A DNA stretch of 64,000 bases from contig NZ_CAJQZC010000001.1 in the NCBI RefSeq assembly GCF_907164555.1, positions 372,001 to 436,000 of the forward strand, given 5' to 3'. A program made the position numbers and the translations under genes. Source of the DNA: Paraburkholderia saeva (GTDB lineage: Bacteria; Pseudomonadota; Gammaproteobacteria; Burkholderiales; Burkholderiaceae). The notes under the pieces were generated by a model. That model worked only from the letters and a program-made list of their open reading frames with translations, searched no databases and was not told the DNA's origin. Below are positions 26,596 to 34,866 of the stretch, piece by piece; position 1 is the first letter of the stretch; each line of letters opens with the position of its first letter.

Positions 26596-29307
26596 ATGCA
26601 TCAAAATCTCTTGCCCTCCAAACTGTCTCCACCTCGTCCGCCGTCATTTCAATTGCCGCGGGCGCAATTGGGTGAGCGCATCAACGATGCCGGCGACGTG
26701 CGTTTGATCGTACTGCGCGCGCCGGCCGGGTTCGGCAAAACGACGGCCATGCTGCAGTATGCGGCGCGACGGCAGGCCACTGGTGCTGCGATCAGATGGT
26801 TGAATCTGGACGCGTCAGACAACGATCTTGGCCGCTTTCTTGCCCACTTCGATGCGGCGATCGAGCAGGTCGCGCCGCACGTCGGCGACGCTTCCGGTGA
26901 GCCCGGCTTGCTCGAACTGATCGATCGCGTTGCTGCGTCACGTGCCGCTTTCACGATGTTTCTCGATGATTTCGAGGTCATCGAAAGCCTTGCTGTGCTG
27001 GATCTGATCCGGCAACTCGTCGATCACCTCCCGTCTGGCTGGCAAATCGTGATCGGCTCGCGTGTCGCGCCGGGCCTCGGCCTGGGCCGGCTGCGCGCAC
27101 GCGGGCAGTTACTCGAAGTCGGGCCGGGGCAATTACGCTTTTCACTGGAAGAGACCGCTGAATATCTGCAGAACCGGCGCGGCCTCAAGCTGGGCAGCAC
27201 TGAACTGGGTCGACTTCATAAGGTCACCGACGGTTGGGCCACAGCAGTCTGGCTCGCCTCTCTGGCACTCGAAGGACATGACGATCCGGGCACCTTTCTC
27301 GCGACGTTCTCCGGCGCTCACGCCGCGATCACGGAGTATCTGGCCGAAGACGTGCTCGTCAGATTGCCGGACGCGCAGCGCGATTTTCTGTTGCGCACGA
27401 GCGTGCTCCATGAGCTCAGCGCGCCCCTTTGCGACGCTCTGCTTGGACATACCGGCAGCGCGGCGTTGCTCGCGGAACTCGAGCGTGCGAACCTCTTTTT
27501 GACGACGTCGGACAATCCCGGCCATTACCGGTATCACAGCCTTTTCCGGGAATTTCTGTATGCGCAGTCGACTCAGGCCGATCCTTCCGCGATACCGCTT
27601 CTTCATAAACGTGCTTCGCAATGGTACGAAGACGAAGGGCGGCCGGTGCCTGCCATCGAGCATGCATTGCGCGCACGCGATTACGACTGCGCCGCGCGCC
27701 TGCTTGGCATCCACGCGCAGCGACTCCTCGATCTCGGCCGCTTCCGCCTGCTCGCCCGCTGGCTCGATAGCATGCCGCAGTTTCTGCCGGATACGCAGTG
27801 CAAGCTGAACATCGTCCGCGCGTGGGCGCTTATTTTCACGCATCGTTATGCGGATGCGCAGGTGCTCGTGCGGCGCATCGACGAAACCATGCAACGGGAC
27901 GAAGTCGGCGGAAATAAAGAACTGCAGGCTCACATGCTCGCGCTGCGTCCCGTGCTGCTCGTGATGACAGATCAGGCGCAGGGGCTCGCCATCGGCATCG
28001 AAAATCACGCGCGGCTCGATCCCCGTTATGCGTTTCCATACGGTTTGCTGACCAATCTGGTGGCGAAGCTTTACGCCGCGCTCGGCCGCTATGAAGAAGC
28101 CCGTGCGCTGCTGGACCAGGCGCGCCGTTCGCACATCGAGATCGGCAGCACGTTCAGTCTGGTGATGGCCGAAGCGCTGGAAGGCACGATCAGTTTGAGG
28201 CAGGGAAGGCTGCAGGATGCCATCGCACGCTTTCGCCTGGCGACGAACAACATGACCGACGATGTCGCGGGCCGGGCCACCGGCAGCGCACCGTCCGCGA
28301 TGCTATTCGCCGAAGCACTGTACGAAGCCGGCCACCTCGAACAGGCCGCACAGGTCCTTTCGATCTACATGGCGCAGGCGCGGGAGTCCGGAGCAAGCGG
28401 CCAGATGGTGCGCGGTTGCATCACGCAAGCGCGACTCGCATGGCAGCGCGGCGAGCCGGATCGCGCTTACGGCGTGCTGAGTGAGCTGGAGCTGATAGGC
28501 CACCGCCAGAACCTCGGTCGTCTCGTCGTCAGCGCCGAGCTTGAACGCTCGCGCCTGGCTTTGATTCAGGGCGATGCCGCCGCTGCCGCAGCGTGTCTGC
28601 GCCGAGCCGAGGCCCCCGAATTGTGGAGCCCGGAACGCGCGGTTCCCGCGCCATTGCATGAGGTCGAGACGCTGGAAATGGGACGCCTGCGGTTGCGCGT
28701 GCACGGAGCGGGCGAAGCAGAAGGCGGCGCAACGCGTGAGGCCCTGCTGGCGGAGTTGCCTGTATCCATCGAACAGCTTCACGCGCAGCGCTGTCAGCGC
28801 CTGGCTCTTCGGCTCAGCCTGCTGCTCGCGGAGGCGCTGCAGCGCGCCGGGCGGCCGGACGCCGCGCGCGAGCGCATGGCACAGGCGCTGACCTATGCCT
28901 GCACCGAAGGCATCGTTCAGCCTTTCGCTGACGAAGGGCCTGTGATTGCGTCGTTGGCCTTGTCGCGCGCGCGTGCCGTGCTGGCGTCGGGCAAGACGCC
29001 GGTGGGCGCGATGCCCGGCTACTTCGAGCGGCTGCAACTCGCGTGTGCGGGTGCCGCCGGCGATGTCGAAGCAGATTCGCATTCTGCGGTGATTCAACAG
29101 GGCAGTGGTGGGGATGCACTGACGCAACGTGAAATCCACGTTCTGAAGCTGCTGGCGCTCGGCAAATCCAATGCAGCCCTTGCAGAAGCGCTCTTCCTGT
29201 CGCAAGCGACGATACGCGCGCATCTGCGCAATATCTCGGGAAAGCTCGGCACCAACAATCGCACCGAAGCCGTCGCACGAGCGCGCGAGCTGGGACTGCT
29301 TGGCTAG
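26596..29307 (+). CDS. MalT-type large ATP-binding LuxR-family regulator (2)
   Basis: About 903 residues from the chosen ATG (MHQNLLPSKLSPPR), which matches the usual MalT-family opening; an in-frame ATG 120 bp earlier would add an atypical 40-residue tail. It carries Walker A APAGFGKTT, Walker B FTMFLDDFEVI, TPR-like repeats through the centre, and a C-terminal LuxR domain (LTQREIHVLKLLALGKSNAAL to TIRAHLRNISGKLGTNNRTEAVARA). It is only distantly similar to the first regulator, so the pair is not a recent duplication. It ends 84 bp before an ACAD gene whose promoter carries the 25-bp shared motif. It probably activates that gene and the racemase-thiolase operon behind it. Confidence 0.88.
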   Translation: MHQNLLPSKLSPPRPPSFQLPRAQLGERINDAGDVRLIVLRAPAGFGKTTAMLQYAARRQATGAAIRWLNLDASDNDLGRFLAHFDAAIEQVAPHVGDASGEPGLLELIDRVAASRAAFTMFLDDFEVIESLAVLDLIRQLVDHLPSGWQIVIGSRVAPGLGLGRLRARGQLLEVGPGQLRFSLEETAEYLQNRRGLKLGSTELGRLHKVTDGWATAVWLASLALEGHDDPGTFLATFSGAHAAITEYLAEDVLVRLPDAQRDFLLRTSVLHELSAPLCDALLGHTGSAALLAELERANLFLTTSDNPGHYRYHSLFREFLYAQSTQADPSAIPLLHKRASQWYEDEGRPVPAIEHALRARDYDCAARLLGIHAQRLLDLGRFRLLARWLDSMPQFLPDTQCKLNIVRAWALIFTHRYADAQVLVRRIDETMQRDEVGGNKELQAHMLALRPVLLVMTDQAQGLAIGIENHARLDPRYAFPYGLLTNLVAKLYAALGRYEEARALLDQARRSHIEIGSTFSLVMAEALEGTISLRQGRLQDAIARFRLATNNMTDDVAGRATGSAPSAMLFAEALYEAGHLEQAAQVLSIYMAQARESGASGQMVRGCITQARLAWQRGEPDRAYGVLSELELIGHRQNLGRLVVSAELERSRLALIQGDAAAAAACLRRAEAPELWSPERAVPAPLHEVETLEMGRLRLRVHGAGEAEGGATREALLAELPVSIEQLHAQRCQRLALRLSLLLAEALQRAGRPDAARERMAQALTYACTEGIVQPFADEGPVIASLALSRARAVLASGKTPVGAMPGYFERLQLACAGAAGDVEADSHSAVIQQGSGGDALTQREIHVLKLLALGKSNAALAEALFLSQATIRAHLRNISGKLGTNNRTEAVARARELGLLG

Positions 29308-29317
29308 ACGCGGCCGC

Positions 29318-29342
29318 TAAATAGGTAGATCGGACGACGACA
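29318..29342 (+). promoter_or_regulatory. 25-bp motif shared with 19774-19798 (copy 2)
   Basis: TAAATAGGTAGATCGGAC followed by GACGACA, 50 bp upstream of the ACAD start at 29392 and pointing toward it. It differs from the copy before the porin by one base. The position suits an activator site or promoter core for the racemase-thiolase operon. Confidence 0.55.
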
Positions 29343-29391
29343 ACGTTCGACTGCGCGGCCAGAATGCTTCACTACTGAGGAGACAAAATAA

Positions 29392-30549
29392 ATGGAACGC
29401 CTGATCTTCGAAGCGGAACACGACATATTCCGCGATTCCGCTCGTCGCTTCTATCAGCGCGAGGTTGGCCCGCACGGTGAACAGTGGCGCGAGCGCGGCT
29501 GTGTCGATCGCGAGGCTTTCCTGAAGGCGGGTGAGCAAGGCTATCTGCTGATGTGGGCTGATCAGGAGCATGGCGGCGCAGGCGTTGCGGACTTTCGCTA
29601 CGAACAGATCCTGATGGAAGAAAACGCCCGCTACGGCGATTCGGGCTTCTTTCACACGCTGCACTCGCGCCTGGTCGGTCCTTATATCGGCAAGCTGGGC
29701 AACGACGAGCAGCGCGCCCGGATTCTGCCCAAGGCAGCCCGTGGCGAAGCGATTCTCGCCATTGCGATGACCGAGCCGCAGACCGGTTCCGACCTCGCAG
29801 GCATTCGCGCGCGAGCCGAAGAAAAGGACGACTACTGGTTGCTCAACGGCGCGAAAACCTTCATATCGAACGGCATTCTCGCGGACTACGTGGTGGTCGC
29901 TGCGCGAACCTCGCCGGACAATCCCCATGCTATCGGACTGTTCATCGTCGAGCGCGGTATGCCGGGCTTCGAGCGCGGACGCAAGCTGAAGAAAATGGGC
30001 CTGCAGTCGCAGGACACCGCGGAGCTGTTCTTCGACAACGTCCGGGTCCCCAAGGCGAACGTGCTGGGCGATGCCGCGCAGGGTTTCCGGTATCTCACGC
30101 GCCACCTGGCAGAGGAGCGTCTGCTGGGCGCGTGCGGTTACATAGCCAGCGCGCAGGTCGCTTTCGACCTGACGCTCGACTACGTGAAGGAGCGCAAGGC
30201 ATTTGGCCGACCGGTCGGCACTTTCCAGAACTCGCGTTTCAAGCTGGCGCAATTGCGCGCGGAGATCGACGCGCTGCAGACCTTCGTGGACCAGTGCGTG
30301 CTGCTGCACAACGCGGGCAAGCTGAATTCGGAAACGGCGGCTGCAGCCAAGCTGCTTTGTTCAGAGCTGGAGGGTCGCATGACGGATGAAGGTGTGCAAT
30401 TGCATGGCGGTGCGGGTTACATGGACGAATATCGGATCAGCCGCATGTACACCGACGCTCGCATCTCACGCATTTACGCAGGCAGCAGCGAAATCATGAG
30501 AGAGATCATCGGCCGCAGCCTCGGTCTGGACGACCGCAAGCTGGGCTGA
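29392..30549 (+). CDS. Acyl-CoA dehydrogenase, long-chain (ACADL) type (2)
   Basis: A 385-residue ACAD related to the one at 25209. It has AIAMTEPQTGSDLAGIRA (123-140), LNGAKTFISNGI and FFDNVRVPKANVLG. The presumed base is Glu242 in LAEERLLGA, the long-chain/isovaleryl-CoA dehydrogenase position; the MCAD-type position is Gly (RIYAGSSEIMREI). GAGGAGA precedes the ATG. It heads an apparent operon running through the racemase, SCP2-type thiolase, MaoC pair and SDR (29392-34797), with gaps of 11-64 bp. It presumably performs the first oxidation of the (S)-2-methylacyl-CoA made available by the racemase next door; this is inferred from context. Confidence 0.93.
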   Translation: MERLIFEAEHDIFRDSARRFYQREVGPHGEQWRERGCVDREAFLKAGEQGYLLMWADQEHGGAGVADFRYEQILMEENARYGDSGFFHTLHSRLVGPYIGKLGNDEQRARILPKAARGEAILAIAMTEPQTGSDLAGIRARAEEKDDYWLLNGAKTFISNGILADYVVVAARTSPDNPHAIGLFIVERGMPGFERGRKLKKMGLQSQDTAELFFDNVRVPKANVLGDAAQGFRYLTRHLAEERLLGACGYIASAQVAFDLTLDYVKERKAFGRPVGTFQNSRFKLAQLRAEIDALQTFVDQCVLLHNAGKLNSETAAAAKLLCSELEGRMTDEGVQLHGGAGYMDEYRISRMYTDARISRIYAGSSEIMREIIGRSLGLDDRKLG

Positions 30550-30597
30550 TCTTGGCCACCTCAAAACCTCACTTGAAAAGAATCAGGACGACTTGAC

Positions 30598-31725
30598 ATG
30601 AGCGGACCACTACAGGGCATTCGGGTATTGGAAATGGTGGGCATCGGGCCCGGACCCTTCTGCGGCATGATGCTCGCGGACATGGGCGCCGATGTCATTC
30701 GCGTGGACCGGCCCGCGACGAAGCGTGCGGGCCTAGACGGCACGCCGCCTGCAAAGGATTCGCTTCGCTATGACGTCACGGCGCGCGGCAAGCGCACAGT
30801 CACGATCGACCTCAAGTCGGCCGAAGGTGCAAAGCAGGTGCTGGCGCTCGTCGAGCAGGCCGACGTGCTGATAGAGGGGTTTCGCCCGGGCGTGATGGAG
30901 CGCCTCGGCCTGGGCCCGGAAGTATGTTTGCAGAGCAATCCAAAGCTTGTCTATGGCCGCATGACCGGCTGGGGACAGTCGGGTCCACTCGCGCAGGCGG
31001 CGGGACACGACATCAACTACATCTCGATCAGCGGCATGTTCGGGGCGATGGGCCGCGCGGAAGAAGCGCCGCCGCCGCCGCTCAATCTGGTCGGCGATCT
31101 TGGCGGTGGCGCGATGATGCTCGCGTTCGGGGTGGCGTGTGCGCTTGTCGAGGCCCGCAACAGCGGTAAGGGACAGGTGATTGACGCAGCGATGACCGAC
31201 GGCACGGCACTCCTTGGCGCCATGTTCTACGGCATGCAGGCACAGGGCCGATGGAGCGCCAGGCGCGGCAGCAATCTGCTCGACGGCTCCGCGCACTTCT
31301 ACGATAGCTATGAATGCGCCGACGGCAAGTACATCGCGATCGGTTCCATCGAACCGCAATTCTATGGCGATCTCCTCAAACGCCTCGAGATAACCGATCC
31401 GGCTTTCTCCCAGCAGTTCGAGCCGCGTCACTGGCCGGAACTCAAGCGCCGGCTTGCCGCGCACTTTGTTACTCGCACACGTGCGCAATGGACAGAACTG
31501 CTGGAAGGTACGGACGCCTGCTTTGCGCCCGTGCTCGACATGGACGAGGCGCCACAGCATCGCCACAACGTCGCACGCAATACCTTCATCGAGATCGATG
31601 GTGTAGTGCAACCGGCTCCTGCCCCGCGTTTTAGCCGCACGGTGCCCGAAGTGCTCCGTTCAGCCGAAGGCCAGGATGCGACGCTCGCCAATGTGCTGGG
31701 TGAATGGCGAGACGTGTCCCGCTGA
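30598..31725 (+). CDS. Alpha-methylacyl-CoA racemase (CaiB/BaiF family)
   Basis: A 375-residue member of the class III CoA-transferase fold. The catalytic set of alpha-methylacyl-CoA racemase is present and evenly spaced: His137 (AGHDINYIS), Asp167 (NLVGDLGGG) and Glu252 (IGSIEPQFY). The M. tuberculosis MCR residues are His126, Asp156 and Glu241, a constant offset of 11. CoA-transferases of the same fold lack this His/Glu pattern. The enzyme interconverts (2R)- and (2S)-methylacyl-CoA so that ACADs, which take the S form, can act. Its presence implies that the pathway handles alpha-methyl-branched acyl-CoAs such as isoprenoid or sterol side-chain acids. It starts 48 bp after the ACAD. Confidence 0.93.
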   Translation: MSGPLQGIRVLEMVGIGPGPFCGMMLADMGADVIRVDRPATKRAGLDGTPPAKDSLRYDVTARGKRTVTIDLKSAEGAKQVLALVEQADVLIEGFRPGVMERLGLGPEVCLQSNPKLVYGRMTGWGQSGPLAQAAGHDINYISISGMFGAMGRAEEAPPPPLNLVGDLGGGAMMLAFGVACALVEARNSGKGQVIDAAMTDGTALLGAMFYGMQAQGRWSARRGSNLLDGSAHFYDSYECADGKYIAIGSIEPQFYGDLLKRLEITDPAFSQQFEPRHWPELKRRLAAHFVTRTRAQWTELLEGTDACFAPVLDMDEAPQHRHNVARNTFIEIDGVVQPAPAPRFSRTVPEVLRSAEGQDATLANVLGEWRDVSR

Positions 31726-31789
31726 ATGCCGCCAGCGAGCGGCATCTATTAACTAATGAAGTTTGATGAACCAGAGAAGGAGTGAGACG

Positions 31790-32983
31790 ATGTCTGAGAA
31801 AGTAGTAGTCGCCGGTGTTGGCATGATCCAGTTCAAGAAGCCGGGTGCGAGTGCTTCGTACGTCGAAATGGGCTCGCAAGCAGCGCGCGCCGCGCTCGCG
31901 GACGCAGGCATTTCGTACGACCTCGTGCAGCAAGCCTATGTCGGCTACGTCTATGGCGACTCCTGCTGTGGGCAGGCCGCACTGTACCCCTTGGGCCTGT
32001 CGCAGATTCCGGTGCTCAACGTCACCAATAACTGTGCAACCGGCTCGAGCGCGTTGTTCATGGCACGCCAGGCCGTCGAAAGCGGTGCAGTGGAGTGCGC
32101 GATCGCATTGGGCTTCGAACAGATGAAGCCGGGCGCGCTCGGCGGCATCTGGCATGACCGACCGAGTCCGCTGGGCGCTTCCTCCGTTCTCGCCGAGGAG
32201 TTGAATCCTGACGCAGTCGAGGCCAAAGTACCGGGCGCGCTGATGATGTTCGGCGGAGCGGGCAAAGAACACATGCAGAAGTACGGCACGAAGATGGAGA
32301 CCTTCGCGAAGATTCGCGCGAAGGCGAGCCGTCATGCCGCCAACAATCCGCTCGCGATGTTCCGCAAGGTGGTGAGTGCCGAAGACGTGATGGCTGATCC
32401 GGTCGTGTGGCCGGGCGTGATGACGCGTCTGATGGCGTGCCCGCCGACGTGCGGCGCTGCGGCAGCGATCATCTGCTCGGAAGCCTTCGCGAAGAAGCAC
32501 AACATCCGCGCCGACGTGCAGATCCTCGCGCAGTCGATGACTACCGACAGCCCGGTAACGTTCGAAAAGCGCTCGGCCATCGAGCTGGTCGGTTTCAGCA
32601 TGGCTCGTGAAGCTGCGCGTCAGGTGTACGAGAAGGCTGGCGTGAGCCCGTCGGATATCAAGGTGTGCGAGTTGCATGACTGCTTCGCGCACAACGAACT
32701 GATCACCTACGAGTCGCTCGGCTTCTGTCCGGAAGGCGGCGCCGAGAAGTTCGTCAACGACGGTGACAACACGTACGGCGGCAAAGTGGTGACCAATCCG
32801 TCGGGCGGTCTGCTCTCGAAGGGTCATCCGCTGGGCGCGACGGGTCTGGCTCAGTGCTATGAACTCACGAACCAGTTGCGCGGCACGGCCGACGCACGTC
32901 AGGTCGATGGCGCGAAGCTCGCGCTGCAACACAACCTGGGACTGGGCGGCGCGTGCGTCGTGACGCTCTACGGCCGCGCCTGA
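31790..32983 (+). CDS. SCP2-type thiolase (sterol carrier protein x-like)
   Basis: A 397-residue thiolase of the SCPx/SCP2 type, distinct from the FadA-like enzyme at 14019. Nucleophile Cys82 lies in NNCATGSSALFMA; the other active-site blocks are CELHDCFAHNELITYE and SGGLLSKGHPLGATGLAQC near the C-terminus. There is no SCP2 lipid-binding tail. In animals SCPx cleaves 2-methyl-branched 3-oxoacyl-CoA from pristanate and bile-acid precursors, giving propionyl-CoA. The start is MSEKVVVAGVG, with GAAGGAG about ten bases upstream; an ATG nine codons earlier has no such site. It follows the racemase in the same operon. Confidence 0.92.
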   Translation: MSEKVVVAGVGMIQFKKPGASASYVEMGSQAARAALADAGISYDLVQQAYVGYVYGDSCCGQAALYPLGLSQIPVLNVTNNCATGSSALFMARQAVESGAVECAIALGFEQMKPGALGGIWHDRPSPLGASSVLAEELNPDAVEAKVPGALMMFGGAGKEHMQKYGTKMETFAKIRAKASRHAANNPLAMFRKVVSAEDVMADPVVWPGVMTRLMACPPTCGAAAAIICSEAFAKKHNIRADVQILAQSMTTDSPVTFEKRSAIELVGFSMAREAARQVYEKAGVSPSDIKVCELHDCFAHNELITYESLGFCPEGGAEKFVNDGDNTYGGKVVTNPSGGLLSKGHPLGATGLAQCYELTNQLRGTADARQVDGAKLALQHNLGLGGACVVTLYGRA

Positions 32984-33047
32984 CCGCGTGATGGAAATGG
33001 CGCGCGGCCTTGATGCGGCGTGCCGTTTCCTTTGAGGAGACTTTGTA

Positions 33048-33491
33048 ATGGCAGATAAAAGCATGATCGGCCGCGTGCTGTCGCACGGCACCGTCGATGT
33101 CGAGAAGGGGCGCCTGCGCTTTTTCGCCAAGGCCATCGGCGAGACAGACGCTGTGTACACGGACGAATCCGTCGCTCGCGATGCGGGCCACCCTGGCTTG
33201 CCGGTGCCGCCGACGTTCCTGTTCTGCATGAACAGTGAGACGAGCGACCTGGTCGCGACGCTGAAATTTCTGGACATGGATCTGGCGCGCATCCTTCACG
33301 CCGAGCAGGCGTTCACCTATCACCGCATGGCCTATGCCGGCGACACGCTGAGTTTCGAAACGAAACTGGCTGACGTCTACGAGAAAAAGGGCGGTGCACT
33401 GCAATTCGTCGTGCAGGAAACCCGCGTGACGAGCCAGAAGGGTGAGCACATTGCCGATCTGCGCGGCGTGATCGTGCAGCGCAACGGTTAA
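33048..33491 (+). CDS. MaoC-like dehydratase, N-terminal (FAS1-like) type subunit
   Basis: A 147-residue hot-dog-fold protein of the MaoC_dehydrat_N type. It has FFAKAIGETDAVYTDE, PTFLFCMN and an RILHAEQAFTYHRMAYAGD segment (around residue 82-100). Its fold lacks the Asp/His hydratase motif, which its partner 11 bp downstream supplies. Such pairs form heteromeric (R)-specific enoyl-CoA hydratases, as in mycobacterial HadAB or ChsH1/ChsH2 of steroid degradation. GAGGAGA precedes the ATG. Likely role: the structural or substrate-binding subunit for hydration of the 2-enoyl-CoA intermediate. Confidence 0.87.
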   Translation: MADKSMIGRVLSHGTVDVEKGRLRFFAKAIGETDAVYTDESVARDAGHPGLPVPPTFLFCMNSETSDLVATLKFLDMDLARILHAEQAFTYHRMAYAGDTLSFETKLADVYEKKGGALQFVVQETRVTSQKGEHIADLRGVIVQRNG

Positions 33492-33502
33492 GGAGACATG
33501 CG

Positions 33503-33922
33503 ATGTCAGTACCTCGCTATAACGATGTAAAGGTCGGTGACGCATTGCCCGCGCTCGAACTGCCGGCCATCAACCGCACCACGCTGGCGCTCTATTGCGG
33601 CGCCTCGGGCGACCACAATCCGATCCACGTGGACATCGATTTCGCCCGCAAGGCGCGCATGCCGGACGTGTTCGCGCACGGCATGTTGTCTGTGGCGTAT
33701 CTGGGGCGTCTGCTGACCGGCTGGGTGCCGCAGACGCAGATTCGCAGTGTGGCAGTGCGCTTCACCGGCATCACGCATCTCGGCAATAAGCCATCGTGCT
33801 TCGGTCAGGTTGTGGAGAAGTTCGAAGCCGACGGCGAACAGCGCGTGAAGCTCGCGCTCAGGTGCATCAACCAGTTTGGCGACGAGAAGCTGCTGGGTGA
33901 AGCCGTGGTGGCACTGAACTGA
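33503..33922 (+). CDS. MaoC-like (R)-specific enoyl-CoA hydratase subunit
   Basis: A 139-residue hot-dog-fold protein with the hydratase-2 motif: CGASGDHNPIHVDIDFARKA followed by FAHGML (about residues 32-60). Asp and His of GDHNPIH are the catalytic pair in the family. With the preceding subunit it probably hydrates trans-2-enoyl-CoA to (3R)-hydroxyacyl-CoA. That product matches the SDR encoded next, by analogy with the hydratase and dehydrogenase domains of peroxisomal D-bifunctional protein. AAGGAGA precedes the ATG. Confidence 0.9.
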   Translation: MSVPRYNDVKVGDALPALELPAINRTTLALYCGASGDHNPIHVDIDFARKARMPDVFAHGMLSVAYLGRLLTGWVPQTQIRSVAVRFTGITHLGNKPSCFGQVVEKFEADGEQRVKLALRCINQFGDEKLLGEAVVALN

Positions 33923-33966
33923 TTTTATTCAAGAACAACGCGTATCAAACGGAAAGGAAGATTGAG

Positions 33967-34797
33967 ATGAGCAAGCTCACAGGCAAGACCGCATTGGTGA
34001 CCGGCTCCGGCCGTGGCATTGGCCGTGAAGTGGCGTTGAAGCTGGCTTCGGAAGGCGCTCGGGTTGTCATCAACGATCTCGACGCGGACCCCGCCAACGA
34101 AGTGGCCGAACTGATCCGCGCGCAAGGCGGTGAGGCGGCTGTGTGCGTGGGTAGCGTGACGGCGAGCGACTTCGCTGAGCGTTTCATTGGCACCGCGGTG
34201 GAGAAATTCAAGGGCGTTGACATCATTGTCAACAACGCTGGCTTCACGTGGGACAACGTGGTTCAGAAGATGACCGACGAGCAGTGGTACGCCATCATGG
34301 ATTGCCACCTGACCGCGCCGTTCCGCATTCTGCGCGCAGCGTATCCGGTGATCAGCGCGGCTGCGAAGGCAGAAGCCGCCGAAGGCCGTGAGGTGTTCCG
34401 CAAGGTGGTCAACATCTCTTCGGTGGCAGCGGGCGGCAACGCGGGGCAGATCAACTACTCGTCGGCCAAGTCCGGCATTCTGGGCATGACCAAAACCTTG
34501 GCCAAGGAGTGGGGTCGCCTGAAGGTCAATGTGAACGCGGTGGCATTCGGTCTCATCGAAACTCGTCTGACGCAGGCGTTGGCGGGCGACGAAAGCAAGA
34601 CCGTGAGCATCGAAGGTCGCGAGATCAAAGTCGGTGTGCAGCAGGCCATGCTCGACGGTGCGAGCCGCATGATTCCGTTGGGCCGTCCGGGTACAGCCGA
34701 AGAAGCGGCAGGGTCGGTGTATCTGTTCTGCTCGCCAGAGTCGAACTACGTTTCGGGCCAGGTGCTGGTGTGCGGCGGCGGCTATAGCAACCTGTGA
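33967..34797 (+). CDS. SDR, (3R)-hydroxyacyl-CoA dehydrogenase-like
   Basis: A 276-residue classical SDR. NAD(P) motif TGSGRGIG at 12-19, IVNNAG at 87-92, catalytic Ser152, Tyr164 and Lys168 (YSSAK), and a C-terminal SGQVLVCGGG. It resembles the dehydrogenase domain of 17beta-HSD4/MFE-2 and FabG-like enzymes. An insertion around residues 130-145 (AAAKAEAAEGRE) is like other SDRs from steroid and branched-acid clusters. It is the last gene of the racemase operon and follows the MaoC pair by 44 bp, so it probably oxidises the 3-hydroxyacyl-CoA to the thiolase substrate. Confidence 0.9.
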   Translation: MSKLTGKTALVTGSGRGIGREVALKLASEGARVVINDLDADPANEVAELIRAQGGEAAVCVGSVTASDFAERFIGTAVEKFKGVDIIVNNAGFTWDNVVQKMTDEQWYAIMDCHLTAPFRILRAAYPVISAAAKAEAAEGREVFRKVVNISSVAAGGNAGQINYSSAKSGILGMTKTLAKEWGRLKVNVNAVAFGLIETRLTQALAGDESKTVSIEGREIKVGVQQAMLDGASRMIPLGRPGTAEEAAGSVYLFCSPESNYVSGQVLVCGGGYSNL

Positions 34798-34866
34798 TTG
34801 ATGTCGTCGCGGCTCTGCGGAATGTTCTCCAGGGTCGCGGCGTTTGCCGCTCGCAGACGTGTTCGC

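Noticed and set aside
31631..33292. 553-codon minus-strand frame
   Set aside because: Antisense shadow of the SCP2-type thiolase and MaoC gene, both with intact active-site motifs.
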